Shown: positions 44,297 to 55,897, counted from the stretch's first letter. The stretch: DNA of 64,000 nt from Pedobacter suwonensis (GCF_900111825.1 NZ_FOJM01000006.1:94496-158495), one strand, 5' to 3'. Numbers and translations: made by a program. The notes: a model not told the origin generated them from the sequence alone.

Positions 44297-44319
44297 AATA
44301 ATTGCTTTTTTTATTATGG
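44293..44319 (-). promoter_or_regulatory. Hairpin enclosing the start codon of the zinc-ribbon gene
   Basis: CCATAATAA (44293-44301) and TTATTATGG (44311-44319) are exact 9-bp arms with a 9-nt loop. On the minus-strand mRNA the ATG (44296-44294) sits in the 3' arm, so the initiation codon could be masked. Confidence 0.5.
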
Positions 44320-44394
44320 GATGATGACCTAATTTATAAAATAAAATAGTGAATAAAAAATAAATAGCTTTAATGATGCTTAAAGGTATATTAT

Positions 44395-44418
44395 CCGTTT
44401 ATAAACGTTTATAAACGG
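44395..44418. promoter_or_regulatory. 24-bp perfect palindrome in the ssb / zinc-ribbon divergent gap
   Basis: Each half is CCGTTTATAAAC followed by its reverse complement, with no spacer. Further TTTATAA-like motifs flank it. It lies 111 bp before ssb and 98 bp before the zinc-ribbon gene. Such symmetry suggests a dimeric regulator binding site. Confidence 0.6.
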
Positions 44419-44529
44419 CTATAAATGTTTACCATCCGACTAATTTTTGACGCTGTTTGCAATTTTGTCCTGTCGGTTGTCGAGGTGATGACTGTTCGTT
44501 AAACATTTAGAAACTTAAATTTAAAAATT

Positions 44530-44877
44530 ATGGAAAGTGCAGTTAACAAAGTAGTATTAAGCGGATTTGCAGGAGCAGATGCAGAGGTTAAAAATTTTGG
44601 AAGTCAAAAATTAGCAAAGGTTAATCTGGCAATAAACGAAAACTACAGAAATTCATCCGGAGAGGAAGTAAAAAGAGTACAATGGTTTAATTTAATTTTT
44701 TGGAATGCGAAAGCCGAACTTGCTGAAGCGCAGGTTAAAAAGGGGACGGCTTTAACCATTGAAGGTAGATTGCAAACCAATAGTTATGATGGGGCAGACG
44801 GAAAGAAACGCTATGCAATCGAAATCGTTGTTGGCGATGTCGTGATTAAGGAAAAAGAAAAGAAAGAAATGTTTTAG
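44530..44877 (+). CDS. ssb: Single-stranded DNA-binding protein
   Basis: 115 residues. OB-fold core NKVVLSGFAGADAEVKNFGSQKLAKVNLAINENY, then RVQWFNLIFWNAKAELAEAQVKKG and LTIEGRLQTNSYDGADGKKRY. It is short: a typical SSB is about 150-180 residues with a flexible acidic tail, whereas this ends KEKEKKEMF without the DDxPF interaction tip. It may be an accessory SSB rather than the replicative one. A large palindrome lies upstream. Confidence 0.92.
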   Translation: MESAVNKVVLSGFAGADAEVKNFGSQKLAKVNLAINENYRNSSGEEVKRVQWFNLIFWNAKAELAEAQVKKGTALTIEGRLQTNSYDGADGKKRYAIEIVVGDVVIKEKEKKEMF

Positions 44878-44932
44878 TTTATAGCAAAATCGCATCATAT
44901 AGACAGATGATTTATATGATGCGATTTAGCAA

Positions 44933-46984
44933 TTACAATTTGACAGCAAGGCCTGTATAAAAATTAATGCCTGGGGCTGTGTTAAAATACCTTCCGTTTG
45001 CCGCGTTTAAATCGTTGCCTAAACTGTATTGTACATTCAGCAGGTTATTTACTCCTGCAAAAAGTCCTAAACGGATTTTGTTTATCTTTAAATTTCTGAC
45101 ACCAAATTTGCCTTCAACCAAATGATATCTGTTCGCAAAGACGGTATTGGCATCATTCAAAGGGATTGAAGAGGTATAATTATGTTGCACAAAAAGGTAA
45201 ATTGCTTTTGGAAAGTCAAATTCTAAACTATTGATTAAAACGTTTTCTGGAACTCCTGTAAGTTTATTGCCATCAAAAATATTCAGACCACTTGTAAAAT
45301 TTTCGAATCTAAAATGGTTATAAGTGTAATTAGCTCTCCATTGTAAGCCGGTTAAAAACGATGGGTTATTTCTGATTATCCAAATGGCAGTTTCCAGTTC
45401 AAATCCTTGTTGCCTGGTTCCGCCGGCATTGGTAAAGTATTCCGTGTCGTTTTGATTTAACCTTCTGACAATAGCATCTTTCAAATGATAATTGAATAGG
45501 TTAGCACTGGCGTAAAAGCGGTTTTTTTTGGCTTTATAACGTAAACCCAATTCATAGTTCCAGCCAAGCTCGGCCTGCAGGTCATTATTGATATTATTAT
45601 CTGACGCCCTTACTTCCGCAATGGTTGGTGGCGAATAGCCCTTACTGACCGAAGCCCTGGCTGAAAAACCAGAAGTGATCAGATAAGATACTGCTGCCTT
45701 TGGCATAAACTGGGCATTGAATTTTCTTTGCTTAGCGGCCACAACATTCGGAAAATAACTCTCGTAATGGTATCTGTAAAAGTTTAAACTCGATGCAAGT
45801 TCGATCAGAAGTTTGTTATTAATATCGAAATTTAACCTCAGATAAGCAAAATCCTGTCCTGCCTTTAAACGATCAGAAGCTTGTAGAGCAGCAGCTTCTC
45901 CGCCATTATTATTAAAGTTTTTGATCTGGCTTTTAGTGCCTGAACTTTCTAACCCGATCTGCGCATTAAGCCTTATGTTTTCTTTAACCTGTGCATAATC
46001 CAGAAATGTCCTTAAACCGAGTGTACTTTCATAGCGTTTTTCGTAATTGGTAATAAAAGGATTTTTAAAGTCGGTATAAGAAGTAAATAAAGCAATCACA
46101 TGTTTCAAGCGCTTGCTGATCTGATAGGCGTTGGATATTCCCCCAAAAATGGTTTTATTGTAGATAGCAGCTTGCTGAGAAAGGGCGCCAGGTAAAGTAG
46201 CGGTTGCCGGACGTGCCAGTCTAGGATTTTGATCTAACTGCGAAGCCGTTAATCCTCCTGGTGTCTGGTACGTTAAATCGCTATAAAAAGCAAAAGCCTT
46301 TAAACTCCCCGCATTGTTATAATCCCATTGCTGCAAGGTTTGAAAATATTTTCTGTCCATTGCACTGTTTTCCCGATAGCCATCACTTCGCTGATATCCT
46401 TCATTAACACTAAAGCTGTATTTTTTATACTGCTGCCTGATTGATGCATTTTGATGGAAGAGGCCATAAGAACCACCAGTGGCCGACACATTTATCTCAT
46501 TGTTGTTGATGGTAAAAGGGTTAATTAAAATGGCGCCACCGGTATTTGCTCCAAATATATTGGCTTCCGGACCCTTATAAATTTCCATTGTACCTATTGC
46601 GGAAGCATCTAGTGCATTCAAGTAAGTATTTCCTCCTGCATCAGTTAATGGAAAATCATCAATATAAATTTTTACATTTCTTATGCCGAAAGGGGAGCGA
46701 AGTAAACTGCCCCGAAGTGACAGGCGATAGCTCCCTGGTGAGCGTTCCTCCATGCGTACTCCTGGTACGGTGTTTAACATACTCACTAATGAGCTGTTCG
46801 GTTGATTTTTTATCAAACTGCTATCTATCAGGTTTACAGCTGATACTGATCTGAGTAAAGGTTGGTGGTTATAATAACCTTTTACCGTAACTTCCTCGAG
46901 TTTTTTGATCGAATCGGGTTTGATGTGCTGCGCTAAGGCAGTAGAAAAGAATAGGGTAAACAGTAGGGTAAAGTTCGATTTCAA
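44933..46984 (-). CDS. TonB-dependent receptor
   Basis: 683 residues. A signal peptide (1-18) leads to a plug domain (about 30-165, SSLVSMLNTVPGVRMEERSPGSYRLSLRGSLLRSP, GPEANIFGANTGGAI) and a beta-barrel with a C-terminal strand GINFYTGLAVKL. No carboxypeptidase-like domain, unlike the receptor at 3576. The size and lack of a SusD fit a siderophore or cofactor importer. Upstream, between it and the dehydrogenase gene, a long inverted repeat may separate transcripts. Confidence 0.92.
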   Translation of the reverse strand: MKSNFTLLFTLFFSTALAQHIKPDSIKKLEEVTVKGYYNHQPLLRSVSAVNLIDSSLIKNQPNSSLVSMLNTVPGVRMEERSPGSYRLSLRGSLLRSPFGIRNVKIYIDDFPLTDAGGNTYLNALDASAIGTMEIYKGPEANIFGANTGGAILINPFTINNNEINVSATGGSYGLFHQNASIRQQYKKYSFSVNEGYQRSDGYRENSAMDRKYFQTLQQWDYNNAGSLKAFAFYSDLTYQTPGGLTASQLDQNPRLARPATATLPGALSQQAAIYNKTIFGGISNAYQISKRLKHVIALFTSYTDFKNPFITNYEKRYESTLGLRTFLDYAQVKENIRLNAQIGLESSGTKSQIKNFNNNGGEAAALQASDRLKAGQDFAYLRLNFDINNKLLIELASSLNFYRYHYESYFPNVVAAKQRKFNAQFMPKAAVSYLITSGFSARASVSKGYSPPTIAEVRASDNNINNDLQAELGWNYELGLRYKAKKNRFYASANLFNYHLKDAIVRRLNQNDTEYFTNAGGTRQQGFELETAIWIIRNNPSFLTGLQWRANYTYNHFRFENFTSGLNIFDGNKLTGVPENVLINSLEFDFPKAIYLFVQHNYTSSIPLNDANTVFANRYHLVEGKFGVRNLKINKIRLGLFAGVNNLLNVQYSLGNDLNAANGRYFNTAPGINFYTGLAVKL

Positions 46985-47004
46985 ATTGGGAAAAGTTAGT
47001 GTTA

Positions 47005-47054
47005 AGCCACAGATTAGCGAATAAATTTACTGCATATTCTGATAATCTGTGGCT
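47005..47054. repeat. 12-bp inverted repeat between TonB receptor and dehydrogenase genes
   Basis: AGCCACAGATTA (47005-47016) and TAATCTGTGGCT (47043-47054), perfect arms with a 26-bp spacer. It is 9 bp from the dehydrogenase stop codon and could end its transcript, though no T-tract is attached. Confidence 0.6.
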
Positions 47055-47063
47055 AATTTTAAA

Positions 47064-48383
47064 TTATTTTACAGCTACTTTCCAAATTACCCCGCTCACA
47101 TCGTCTGCCACCAATAAAGCACCGTCAGGCGTTAAGGTAATGCCAACCGGACGGCCATAAACTTCTGCCTTTTCCTCATCAGCAATAAAACCGGTTAAAA
47201 AATCTTCCGGTTTTCCAATTGGTTTTCCATTTTTAAAAGGTACGAAAGCTACTTTATATCCAGAAATAGCCGATCGGTTCCATGAACCGTGCTGGCCTAT
47301 AAATGCACCTCCCTGATATTTCTGCGGGAATTTTTTGTCCTTGTAGAAAGCCAGCCCTAATGATGCCGTATGTGCACCAACCGCCACATCCGGAGCAATT
47401 GCTTTTTTAACCATTTCCGGGTTCTGTCCTTTTAAGCGGGGATCTTCATTCTGACCATAATAGGAGTATGGCCAACCGTAAAATGCACCTTGTTTAACAC
47501 TTGTGATGTAATCTGGAACGAGATCGTCGCCTAATCCATCGCGTTCGTTGACCGCTGTCCATAGCATATTGGTTTCTGGTGCCAAATCTATCCCGACAGG
47601 ATTCCGCAAACCGCTGGCATAAATCTTTTCACCGGTTCCATCAGGATTAATTTCTAAGATATTGGCCCTTCTTACCTCATTTTCCATTCCATTTTCACCG
47701 ATATTGCTGCCCGATCCGACAGTTACATAAATCTTGCTTTTATCTGCATTGGCAATCAAATTCCTTGTCCAGTGGTTATTATAACCACCAGCAGGAAGGC
47801 TCAAAATCTTTTTACCTGTGGCAGTTATTTTGGTATCTCCTGGTTTATAAGGATATTGCCAGATGCCATCGGTATTAGCGACATAAAATGAATTGCCAAT
47901 AATCAGCATGCCGAAAGGCTGGTTCAGGCCATTTAAAAAGGTAGTCACCAATTCGGGTTTACCATCCTTATTTTCATCACGATAGAGAAGGATGGTATTG
48001 GCGCTTTTTCCTGGTACTTCTGACTTTGCTTTGCCCGTTACCTTATTGGCCACCGCTTCGACAGTACTTCTCTCTGAGTTGGAAAGTGCTACCAATACAT
48101 CGCCATTTGGTGTGATGTAGGTGTTGCGTGGGCTTTTAATGTTGGCTGCAAATTTCGTAACCACAAAGCCTTCAGGCGCAACAGGTGTTTTCCCGTCAGG
48201 CCAGCCAATTACTTTGCTGAATTTGTTTTTGGCCGCATTGGTATCTGGTGCAGGCAAATCTACCGCTCCGATTTTGGTAGTTACCGTAGTATCTTCTCCT
48301 TGTTTTTGCGAATTCGAATTGGATTGACATCCAAACAGGAAGGCAGTAGAAAGTACTGATGCGTAAAAAATCTTATTTTTCAT
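47064..48383 (-). CDS. PQQ-type sorbosone/glucose dehydrogenase-like lipoprotein
   Basis: 439 residues. A lipobox ends at the Cys of AFLFGC (about residue 19). The six-bladed beta-propeller carries sorbosone-dehydrogenase-type motifs: GFVVTKFAANIKSPRNTYITPNGDVLVALSN, GLNQPFGMLIIGNSFYVAN, GLRNPVGIDLAPETNMLW and a C-terminal GRPVGITLTPDGALLVADD. Related enzymes oxidise aldoses or sorbosone with PQQ in the periplasm; electron transfer partners are not adjacent. The substrate is uncertain. Confidence 0.88.
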   Translation of the reverse strand: MKNKIFYASVLSTAFLFGCQSNSNSQKQGEDTTVTTKIGAVDLPAPDTNAAKNKFSKVIGWPDGKTPVAPEGFVVTKFAANIKSPRNTYITPNGDVLVALSNSERSTVEAVANKVTGKAKSEVPGKSANTILLYRDENKDGKPELVTTFLNGLNQPFGMLIIGNSFYVANTDGIWQYPYKPGDTKITATGKKILSLPAGGYNNHWTRNLIANADKSKIYVTVGSGSNIGENGMENEVRRANILEINPDGTGEKIYASGLRNPVGIDLAPETNMLWTAVNERDGLGDDLVPDYITSVKQGAFYGWPYSYYGQNEDPRLKGQNPEMVKKAIAPDVAVGAHTASLGLAFYKDKKFPQKYQGGAFIGQHGSWNRSAISGYKVAFVPFKNGKPIGKPEDFLTGFIADEEKAEVYGRPVGITLTPDGALLVADDVSGVIWKVAVK

Positions 48384-48754
48384 GTTAACCGGTTTTTGAT
48401 TAAGGTTTTTATCTTAAAAAGATAACATCGAAAAAGGAGAGAAGTTTTTAGCGCAAGCATAATTGCCCAAGGCTTAAATAATAAAAGGAAAGCACCCGAG
48501 AGCACCTTCCTGGAGAGCGCATATTATTTTCCCTGTTAATAACGGCAGGAAAGTACCTTTATGGCATACATTTAAATTGAAATCGTTGTTTGGTGTACAA
48601 GAACGGACAACAAAAAAGACGTTATTTTTAGCTTAAGGAATTAAACGTTAGGTTCCGGTTATTCATTTGAAAGCGATTATAAAAACCAAATTACGAACAT
48701 TAACCTAATGTTTTAGTTAAATTTTGTTAAATTCAAGGTTGATTTTTTTTAGCC
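48384..48754. other. Intergenic, no gene recognised
   Basis: About 370 bp between the dehydrogenase and a lipoprotein gene on the same strand. It should contain the dehydrogenase promoter. A weak stem-like word (AGGAA...TTCCT) near 48490-48512 has no T-tract. Confidence 0.45.
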
Positions 48755-49327
48755 TTATCTAACCAAATTTTCCTGTAATTTTTGCTCAATATCTTTGGCA
48801 TTTAAAATCAGCGCAGAAAATTGCGGATCTGATTTCACCAGTAGAAATTTTCCGTTAGGAAGAATAATAGCTGAAGTTCCGCAGGTAGTAACCTCTTTAA
48901 ATAATAATTTTCTAAGGAAGCCCGAATCAGTTTCAATTTCTAAACCCTTCGATTTAATCGGGCTGAAACTTTCTCCCGGTTCCCGGTATTGGTAAATAGC
49001 AACTTTTGGCCTGGCCTCCGCTTTTTCCTGAATGTTTTTTTGAAAGGCCCACCTCACATTGTTCAGGAATTCTGCATTTTGGTAGCTAAGGTCATTCCAA
49101 CAAACGTCTTTATTGAAATCGTATTTAATAATGATGGTATCTTTTAGACTGAGCCTTTCGTTTTGTTTTAAGAAAGTATGCAGCGAATCGATTTGTGTTT
49201 CAGATAATGTACCTGCCTGATAACGTTTACTTTCGTCAACATACAATTTCGGAGAACAGGCATATATAAAGATGGAGAGGAGAAGAAGGCTAAATAATGG
49301 TGATCTGATTTTAGTAAGATTTTTCAT
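48755..49327 (-). CDS. Small lipoprotein, unknown function
   Basis: 190 residues from the ATG at 49327, which begins a lipoprotein signal (MKNLTKIRSPLFSLLLLSIFIYAC, lipobox at about residue 24); a start 18 codons earlier would precede that signal. The mature protein has IIKYDFNKDVCWNDLSYQNAEFLN and ATTCGTSAIILPNGKFLLVKSD-like strands. The family is not recognised. Confidence 0.72.
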   Translation of the reverse strand: MKNLTKIRSPLFSLLLLSIFIYACSPKLYVDESKRYQAGTLSETQIDSLHTFLKQNERLSLKDTIIIKYDFNKDVCWNDLSYQNAEFLNNVRWAFQKNIQEKAEARPKVAIYQYREPGESFSPIKSKGLEIETDSGFLRKLLFKEVTTCGTSAIILPNGKFLLVKSDPQFSALILNAKDIEQKLQENLVR

Positions 49328-49381
49328 TTGTGTGAGCATTATATTGTCGAATAAATTTAGAACTAAAAATTTATCCGACAA

Positions 49382-49585
49382 TACCTTTCAATAGAAATTT
49401 TAAACCTTGCTAGGCGCAGCGAAATGCCCGCCTGTGCAGACGGGGAAAAATTCAGCTTTATAGATTTCCCGACTATGTTGCTCTCCGCTCGAGGACGGCG
49501 TCTATGGGAGTAATCTTTACAAATTTAACTCGTTAATATTTTTTTTGAAATAAATTAAACCCAAATTGATGACTGTGGGATTAAC
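49382..49585. other. Intergenic with repeat-like GC-rich stretch
   Basis: About 200 bp downstream of the ankyrin operon. 49413-49500 is more GC-rich than its surroundings (CCCGCCTGTGCAGACGGGG and GCTCTCCGCTC) and resembles a degraded palindromic interspersed element. No gene is visible. Confidence 0.45.
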
Positions 49586-50938
49586 TCAACCTTTCAAAAT
49601 CTTCGCTTTCTCTGCATCAAATTCTTCCTGTGATAAAATTCCGGCATCCAATAATTCTTTTAAATCCAATAAGGCTTGCTTTTTAGTTGCCATATCGTTT
49701 TTCGGAACTTCAACAGCATTTTCTGTAGATTTTATATTTGAAGCCTGAATGTTTGGATTAGCGGCAGGACCGTATTTTAAAAGGAGCTCCGTAATTTCAT
49801 TAAAGCCTTTAATATTCGAATAATCAATGGCTTTTTGCTCTTTCACATTTACAATAGACGGATCCGCAGATTTTTCGAGCAAAAACTTAACGGAATCTTT
49901 TTTACCATTTGCTGCGGCATAATGTAGTGCTGTGTTCCCGCTTTCATCCTGAATATTTACGTTTGCACCTTTCTCTATCAGTAGCTTTAACATGCTCAAA
50001 TGTCCACTTTTCGCGGCTACATGTAACATGCTTTCGCCTCCGTAGTTGTAATTGTTATCAAAAGAGAAACTGGCCGAAATGGATATGTTGTTAGCTGTTT
50101 CTACCCACTCCAGATACGAATACATGGAATCATCGTCGCCAGAAAGAGGGTTGGCGTAATTTACATCCACACCATTAGCCAAAAATAAATCAACAATCTC
50201 TTTTTGATTATTGGCACAGGCATACCAGATGGGCGATAAGCCATTTTTTGAAGATACAAAAACATCTGCACCTTTTTCAACCAATGTTTTGGTTAACATC
50301 CGGTTAGCATCGTAACAGGCCAGCAACAGTGCTGATTCACCAGCATGGTTAACGTGGTTGATGTTGGCGCCCTTATCAATCAACAGCTCAACCATAGGAA
50401 CATTTTTAGATTTAACCGCAAAAATCAGTGGCGAATCGCCATTTTTATTGGTGGTATTAATATTGGCACCAAAATCCAATAGTTTTTGAACAACTTCTTT
50501 GTTTCTCCAGGCCGATGCGATAAGAAGGGGCGTTTCTGCCTCGTTATTTTCATTGTCAACATCCAGGCCCTTATCAAGCAACTTTTCTAAAACTTCAATC
50601 TGTCCGTTTTGGGCAGTTAAATGCAATAAGCTATTTCCTTTGATGTCTTTAATGTCAACCCTTGCTCCTTTATCTAATAGGTATAGCGCGGTTTGTTTCT
50701 GTTTTTGCAGACAGGCAAAATAAAAAGGTGTTTCCCCATCGTGGTCTTCATAATCTAAATCTGCACCGCGTTCGATTAAAATTTTTACCAGATCTAAGTA
50801 GCCATGATGTGCAGCGTAATGCAATGCAGTTCGGCCTTTCTCATCCGTATAACCTACTTCTACTTCATTATTGGTCAATAAAAGTTCGGCGATTTTCCGT
50901 TTGCCGCTTTCGCAGGCAATAATAAATGACATCGACAT
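49586..50938 (-). CDS. Ankyrin-repeat protein with C-terminal SHOCT-like domain
   Basis: 450 residues. About ten to eleven ankyrin repeats (e.g. GRTALHYAAHHGYLDLVKILIERGADLDYED) fill residues 25-400. The end, TKKQALLDLKELLDAGILSQEEFDAEKAKIL, is a SHOCT-type short helical hairpin that usually promotes oligomerisation. No signal peptide, so probably cytoplasmic. Its start is 1 bp after the stop of the second ankyrin gene, so the two form an operon. Partners unknown. Confidence 0.9.
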   Translation of the reverse strand: MSMSFIIACESGKRKIAELLLTNNEVEVGYTDEKGRTALHYAAHHGYLDLVKILIERGADLDYEDHDGETPFYFACLQKQKQTALYLLDKGARVDIKDIKGNSLLHLTAQNGQIEVLEKLLDKGLDVDNENNEAETPLLIASAWRNKEVVQKLLDFGANINTTNKNGDSPLIFAVKSKNVPMVELLIDKGANINHVNHAGESALLLACYDANRMLTKTLVEKGADVFVSSKNGLSPIWYACANNQKEIVDLFLANGVDVNYANPLSGDDDSMYSYLEWVETANNISISASFSFDNNYNYGGESMLHVAAKSGHLSMLKLLIEKGANVNIQDESGNTALHYAAANGKKDSVKFLLEKSADPSIVNVKEQKAIDYSNIKGFNEITELLLKYGPAANPNIQASNIKSTENAVEVPKNDMATKKQALLDLKELLDAGILSQEEFDAEKAKILKG

Positions 50939-50939
50939 A

Positions 50940-52142
50940 TTAAGATTGTTTCATGAGTAGTTCAACAGTTTTTATTTTCAGGTTATCATCCGATGCCAGC
51001 ATTAAAGCTGTTTGATCCTTATCATTGCTCAGGCTGGTATCAGCGCCATTTTCGATCAGGAGTTTCACTTTCTGGTAAGTTTCTTTTGCTTTTTCAGGCT
51101 CATAGTTTACATTATATGCGCAAACTTTGTGCAGCAAGGTATTGCCATGGTCATCGGTTCTGTTAATATCTACCTGTCCGCTTTCTAAAACGGCTTCCAA
51201 AATACCGGCTTGTTTTTCGGCGATTACATCCAGAGGGGTTTTATCTGCGCTGTACCAGGTACTGGGTTGATATAAATCGGCACCATCATTCAGCAGCTTT
51301 TTGAGGAAGTTAATGCTGCTTTCACTGTCAGACATCATACGCACGTATTCAAACAACAGGGTTTCCCCTTTTTTATTTACCTGATCAAATGCCGGGGAGT
51401 CAAAATTCCGAAGGATGTCGTACATGCTTTCGCTTTGGGCATGTGCCACTGCATAGAAAAAAGCTGAATTACCATCTCGGTCGGTATGGTTCGGATCTGC
51501 ACCCTTTTCGAGCAAGTATCCGATTAAATTTTTCTTGTTAAACTTTATTGCAATAATTAAAGGGGTTTCCTGTACAATATTTCCTTCATTGATATCAACA
51601 CCATCATTAATAAGGATGTCGATATATCCTTTTAATAAATCAGTAGTTTGTTCATCGTTCAGGTTATACCGGCGCAAATTGCTTTTTACTACCTGGTGGA
51701 TATAGTTTTCTTCTGCATTGTTTTTAAAATTTACATTGCATCCGGCGTCGATACAGGCTTTGATTACACCTAAATCAACGCCATTCTCTAAAAGATAACC
51801 TAATAAGGTTTTTGCATTCACTTCATCGTTCAGGTTATCGAAATGGCCAATAAATTCGTTGAAGAAACTGATATCTTCCTCTTCATTGCCGAGATTGCGG
51901 ACAATACTCTGGAAAATGCTTTTATCAAAATTGTCGAATTCATAAATGTCGGTTTCGATGGTTTTATCTTTCACCATCATATTCAGGATTTCGTACTGTT
52001 TCTCTTTAATAAGGTTATCGAAAATGGATGATTTCTGGTAGTCCTGCAGGTTTTTGGAGAGTTTTTTGCCGTTTTGCATGAAGCTTTTGGCTTCGTCAAA
52101 TTTCCGGGCATTTAATAGTTGATCTAAGGTCGTTTCGCTCAT
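50940..52142 (-). CDS. Ankyrin-repeat protein (first of pair)
   Basis: 400 residues. A unique N-terminal helical region (about 1-125) precedes six or more ankyrin repeats, such as LIIAIKFNKKNLIGYLLEKGADPNHTDRDGNSAFFYAVAHA and GNTLLHKVCAYNVNY. No signal peptide or enzyme domain. It is the first gene of the pair, followed by the SHOCT-tailed ankyrin gene. The role is unknown; scaffold or inhibitor functions are typical. Confidence 0.88.
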   Translation of the reverse strand: MSETTLDQLLNARKFDEAKSFMQNGKKLSKNLQDYQKSSIFDNLIKEKQYEILNMMVKDKTIETDIYEFDNFDKSIFQSIVRNLGNEEEDISFFNEFIGHFDNLNDEVNAKTLLGYLLENGVDLGVIKACIDAGCNVNFKNNAEENYIHQVVKSNLRRYNLNDEQTTDLLKGYIDILINDGVDINEGNIVQETPLIIAIKFNKKNLIGYLLEKGADPNHTDRDGNSAFFYAVAHAQSESMYDILRNFDSPAFDQVNKKGETLLFEYVRMMSDSESSINFLKKLLNDGADLYQPSTWYSADKTPLDVIAEKQAGILEAVLESGQVDINRTDDHGNTLLHKVCAYNVNYEPEKAKETYQKVKLLIENGADTSLSNDKDQTALMLASDDNLKIKTVELLMKQS

Positions 52143-52315
52143 TTCAATTAGAATATTTAAAATAGATAGTTACTGGCAGTTTCTGCTACAAAAGTTTAGC
52201 CAAAGAATTTGAGCAATTTAAAATAATTGAGAATGTTGCAGTAAATCAGAATGATAAATAATTGATGTTAGTTGCTTTTTTGGAAAGCAATTGCAGCATT
52301 CCATAGGTTAATATC

Positions 52316-52479
52316 TTCCTGCTCTACCTCCTGCCATGAAAAATGGCATCCGTTCGATCAGGTTTAGCCTGGTTGTTTTTCTGCTGCTATGCCAGATTTC
52401 CGTGCCAGAGACCTATGTTTATAGCCCTGATCGGAGCGGGCATCCCGGCTTTTCGCCGGGATAAAGCGGAGAGCAGGAA
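52316..52479 (+). repeat. 164-bp structured element with nested inverted repeats
   Basis: Outer arms TTCCTGCTCT (52316-52325) and AGAGCAGGAA (52470-52479) close the element. Inside are hairpins TGCCAT/ATGGCA (52332-52348) and ATCCCGGC/GCCGGGAT (52442-52462), and CGATCAGG (52355-52362) pairs with CCTGATCG (52426-52433). The right half, from ATAGCCCTGATCGGAGCGGG on, recurs inverted at 55107-55167. It may be a structured RNA (possibly Flavo-1-like) or a mobile palindromic element. Confidence 0.65.
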
Positions 52480-52664
52480 TAACATTAAAAAATGCGAATG
52501 ACCCTGCGCCCCAAAAAAAGATATCATCTTTTTACGCTATAGTAGATTATGGATTTTTAATAAATGAATTGCACATCCAAACCATAAATAACATTACTGT
52601 GTTCCTTAATTCATTCGATTATTTTATCTTTAGGCGATTTTAAAAAGATTGGTATACGCCATAA

Positions 52665-54926
<2,262 letters not shown>

Positions 54927-54984
54927 ACCCAATTGTCAGCTTAACAGGCTTCCAGCATGGAAGTTGGCAACTCTTGAAATATTT

Positions 54985-55018
54985 AGCGTCCTGATGTAAA
55001 AATCGGGGCGCTTTTTTG
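54985..55018 (+). terminator. Terminator of icd
   Basis: AGCGTCCTGAT (54985-54995) pairs with ATCGGGGCGCT (55002-55012) with two G-U wobbles; TTTTTT follows. Confidence 0.82.
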
Positions 55019-55106
55019 TGGTGCATAATTCCGAATTTTTATTCATTTCGCTGGAATTTGAGGATTCTTATTTATTTGGAAAGCAGGCGCAGAAGCATTT
55101 GGGTTA

Positions 55107-55167
55107 CAGCAGTCCCGCTCCCGTTTCTCGCGACTTTTTGTCGGGATCCGCTTTGATCGGGTTTAGG
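55107..55167 (-). repeat. Second copy (inverted) of the ATAGCCCTGATCGG element half
   Basis: On the minus strand it reads TAAACCCGATCAAAGCGGAT then a CCCGAC/GTCGCG hairpin and GGGAGCGGGACTG, matching the order of the right half of the 52316 element. Substitutions keep the hairpin, so structure rather than sequence seems conserved. Confidence 0.55.
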
Positions 55168-55292
55168 TGGATTGGTCATTGATACTATTTACGTCAATGT
55201 TAATCACCAGTACCTCGGCCTGTGTCCTCACAGACAGAAAGAAATGTATTCAACCGAGTGTCCTGATTCATTCAACAAGGTTCGTTTTATCT

Positions 55293-55317
55293 GCGTGAGG
55301 GATAGCAACGGAAAGCC
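55293..55317. repeat. Dispersed repeat GAGGGATAGnAACGGAAAGCC, copy 1
   Basis: It matches 55984-56008 in 23 of 25 positions. The two copies bracket the membrane-protein gene at 55364-55897. Confidence 0.7.
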
Positions 55318-55363
55318 TGTCCCAAGGTCTGTATTCCCACAGACCTACAAATTAAGCGAAACA

Positions 55364-55897
55364 CTATTTTCGTTCAATTTGCCTTTTGTTAAATCGCTGC
55401 CCATTATCAGGCCAAAAATAAAGGCCAAAAAAGAAAATGGAAGAGCCAATGGAGAGAAAGAAGATTAGAAATGAAATGTTACTGGCATTTTCAGTATTAT
55501 CATAAATGATTAAACCATCTGCGTTGATCTGTTGGACTTTAAAATCATCAAATACAAGATTTTTCTTTAGCAAAATACTGAGATTTTTGGAAGTTTTTAA
55601 ACCGTCATTCACCGCGTCCAATTCTTTTCTACTATCGTGGATTTGTTCTAGTCTTTGATTAATTTCAAATAATTGCTTATCGTTTTTTAGTTTAAACCTT
55701 AAAACGGCTACTTTGTTGGTATCAGCTGTGTAAGAACGGCTCCTTTGAACGATTACTGTTTCAATATCTACCATTGAATAATCGAGGACACCCTTAGTTT
55801 CTTTCAGTAATCTTTTGGAAAAAAGAATATCAGCCAAAAGATAGATGGCGAAAATTAAAGTAATGAAACCTAAGATTAAAGCTTTGAGATTTTTCAA
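55364..55897 (-). CDS. Membrane protein with two transmembrane helices, unknown
   Basis: 177 residues. An N-terminal helix (about 5-24), a periplasmic-like region of about 110 residues with a coiled helix (DKQLFEINQRLEQIHDSRKELDAV) and a second helix (about 145-163). No family recognised. Both flanks contain the dispersed repeats at 55293 and 55984. The frame is supported by the clear membrane topology. Confidence 0.65.
   Translation of the reverse strand: MKNLKALILGFITLIFAIYLLADILFSKRLLKETKGVLDYSMVDIETVIVQRSRSYTADTNKVAVLRFKLKNDKQLFEINQRLEQIHDSRKELDAVNDGLKTSKNLSILLKKNLVFDDFKVQQINADGLIIYDNTENASNISFLIFFLSIGSSIFFFGLYFWPDNGQRFNKRQIERK

Noticed and set aside
52316..52479. A cobalamin or TPP riboswitch.
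   Set aside because: A GCCAGAGACC-like box is present, but other conserved elements are missing, and icd is not a usual target.
55172..55468. A plus-strand protein of 98 residues.
   Set aside because: It lies across dispersed repeats and runs into the opposite-strand membrane gene; composition is not protein-like.
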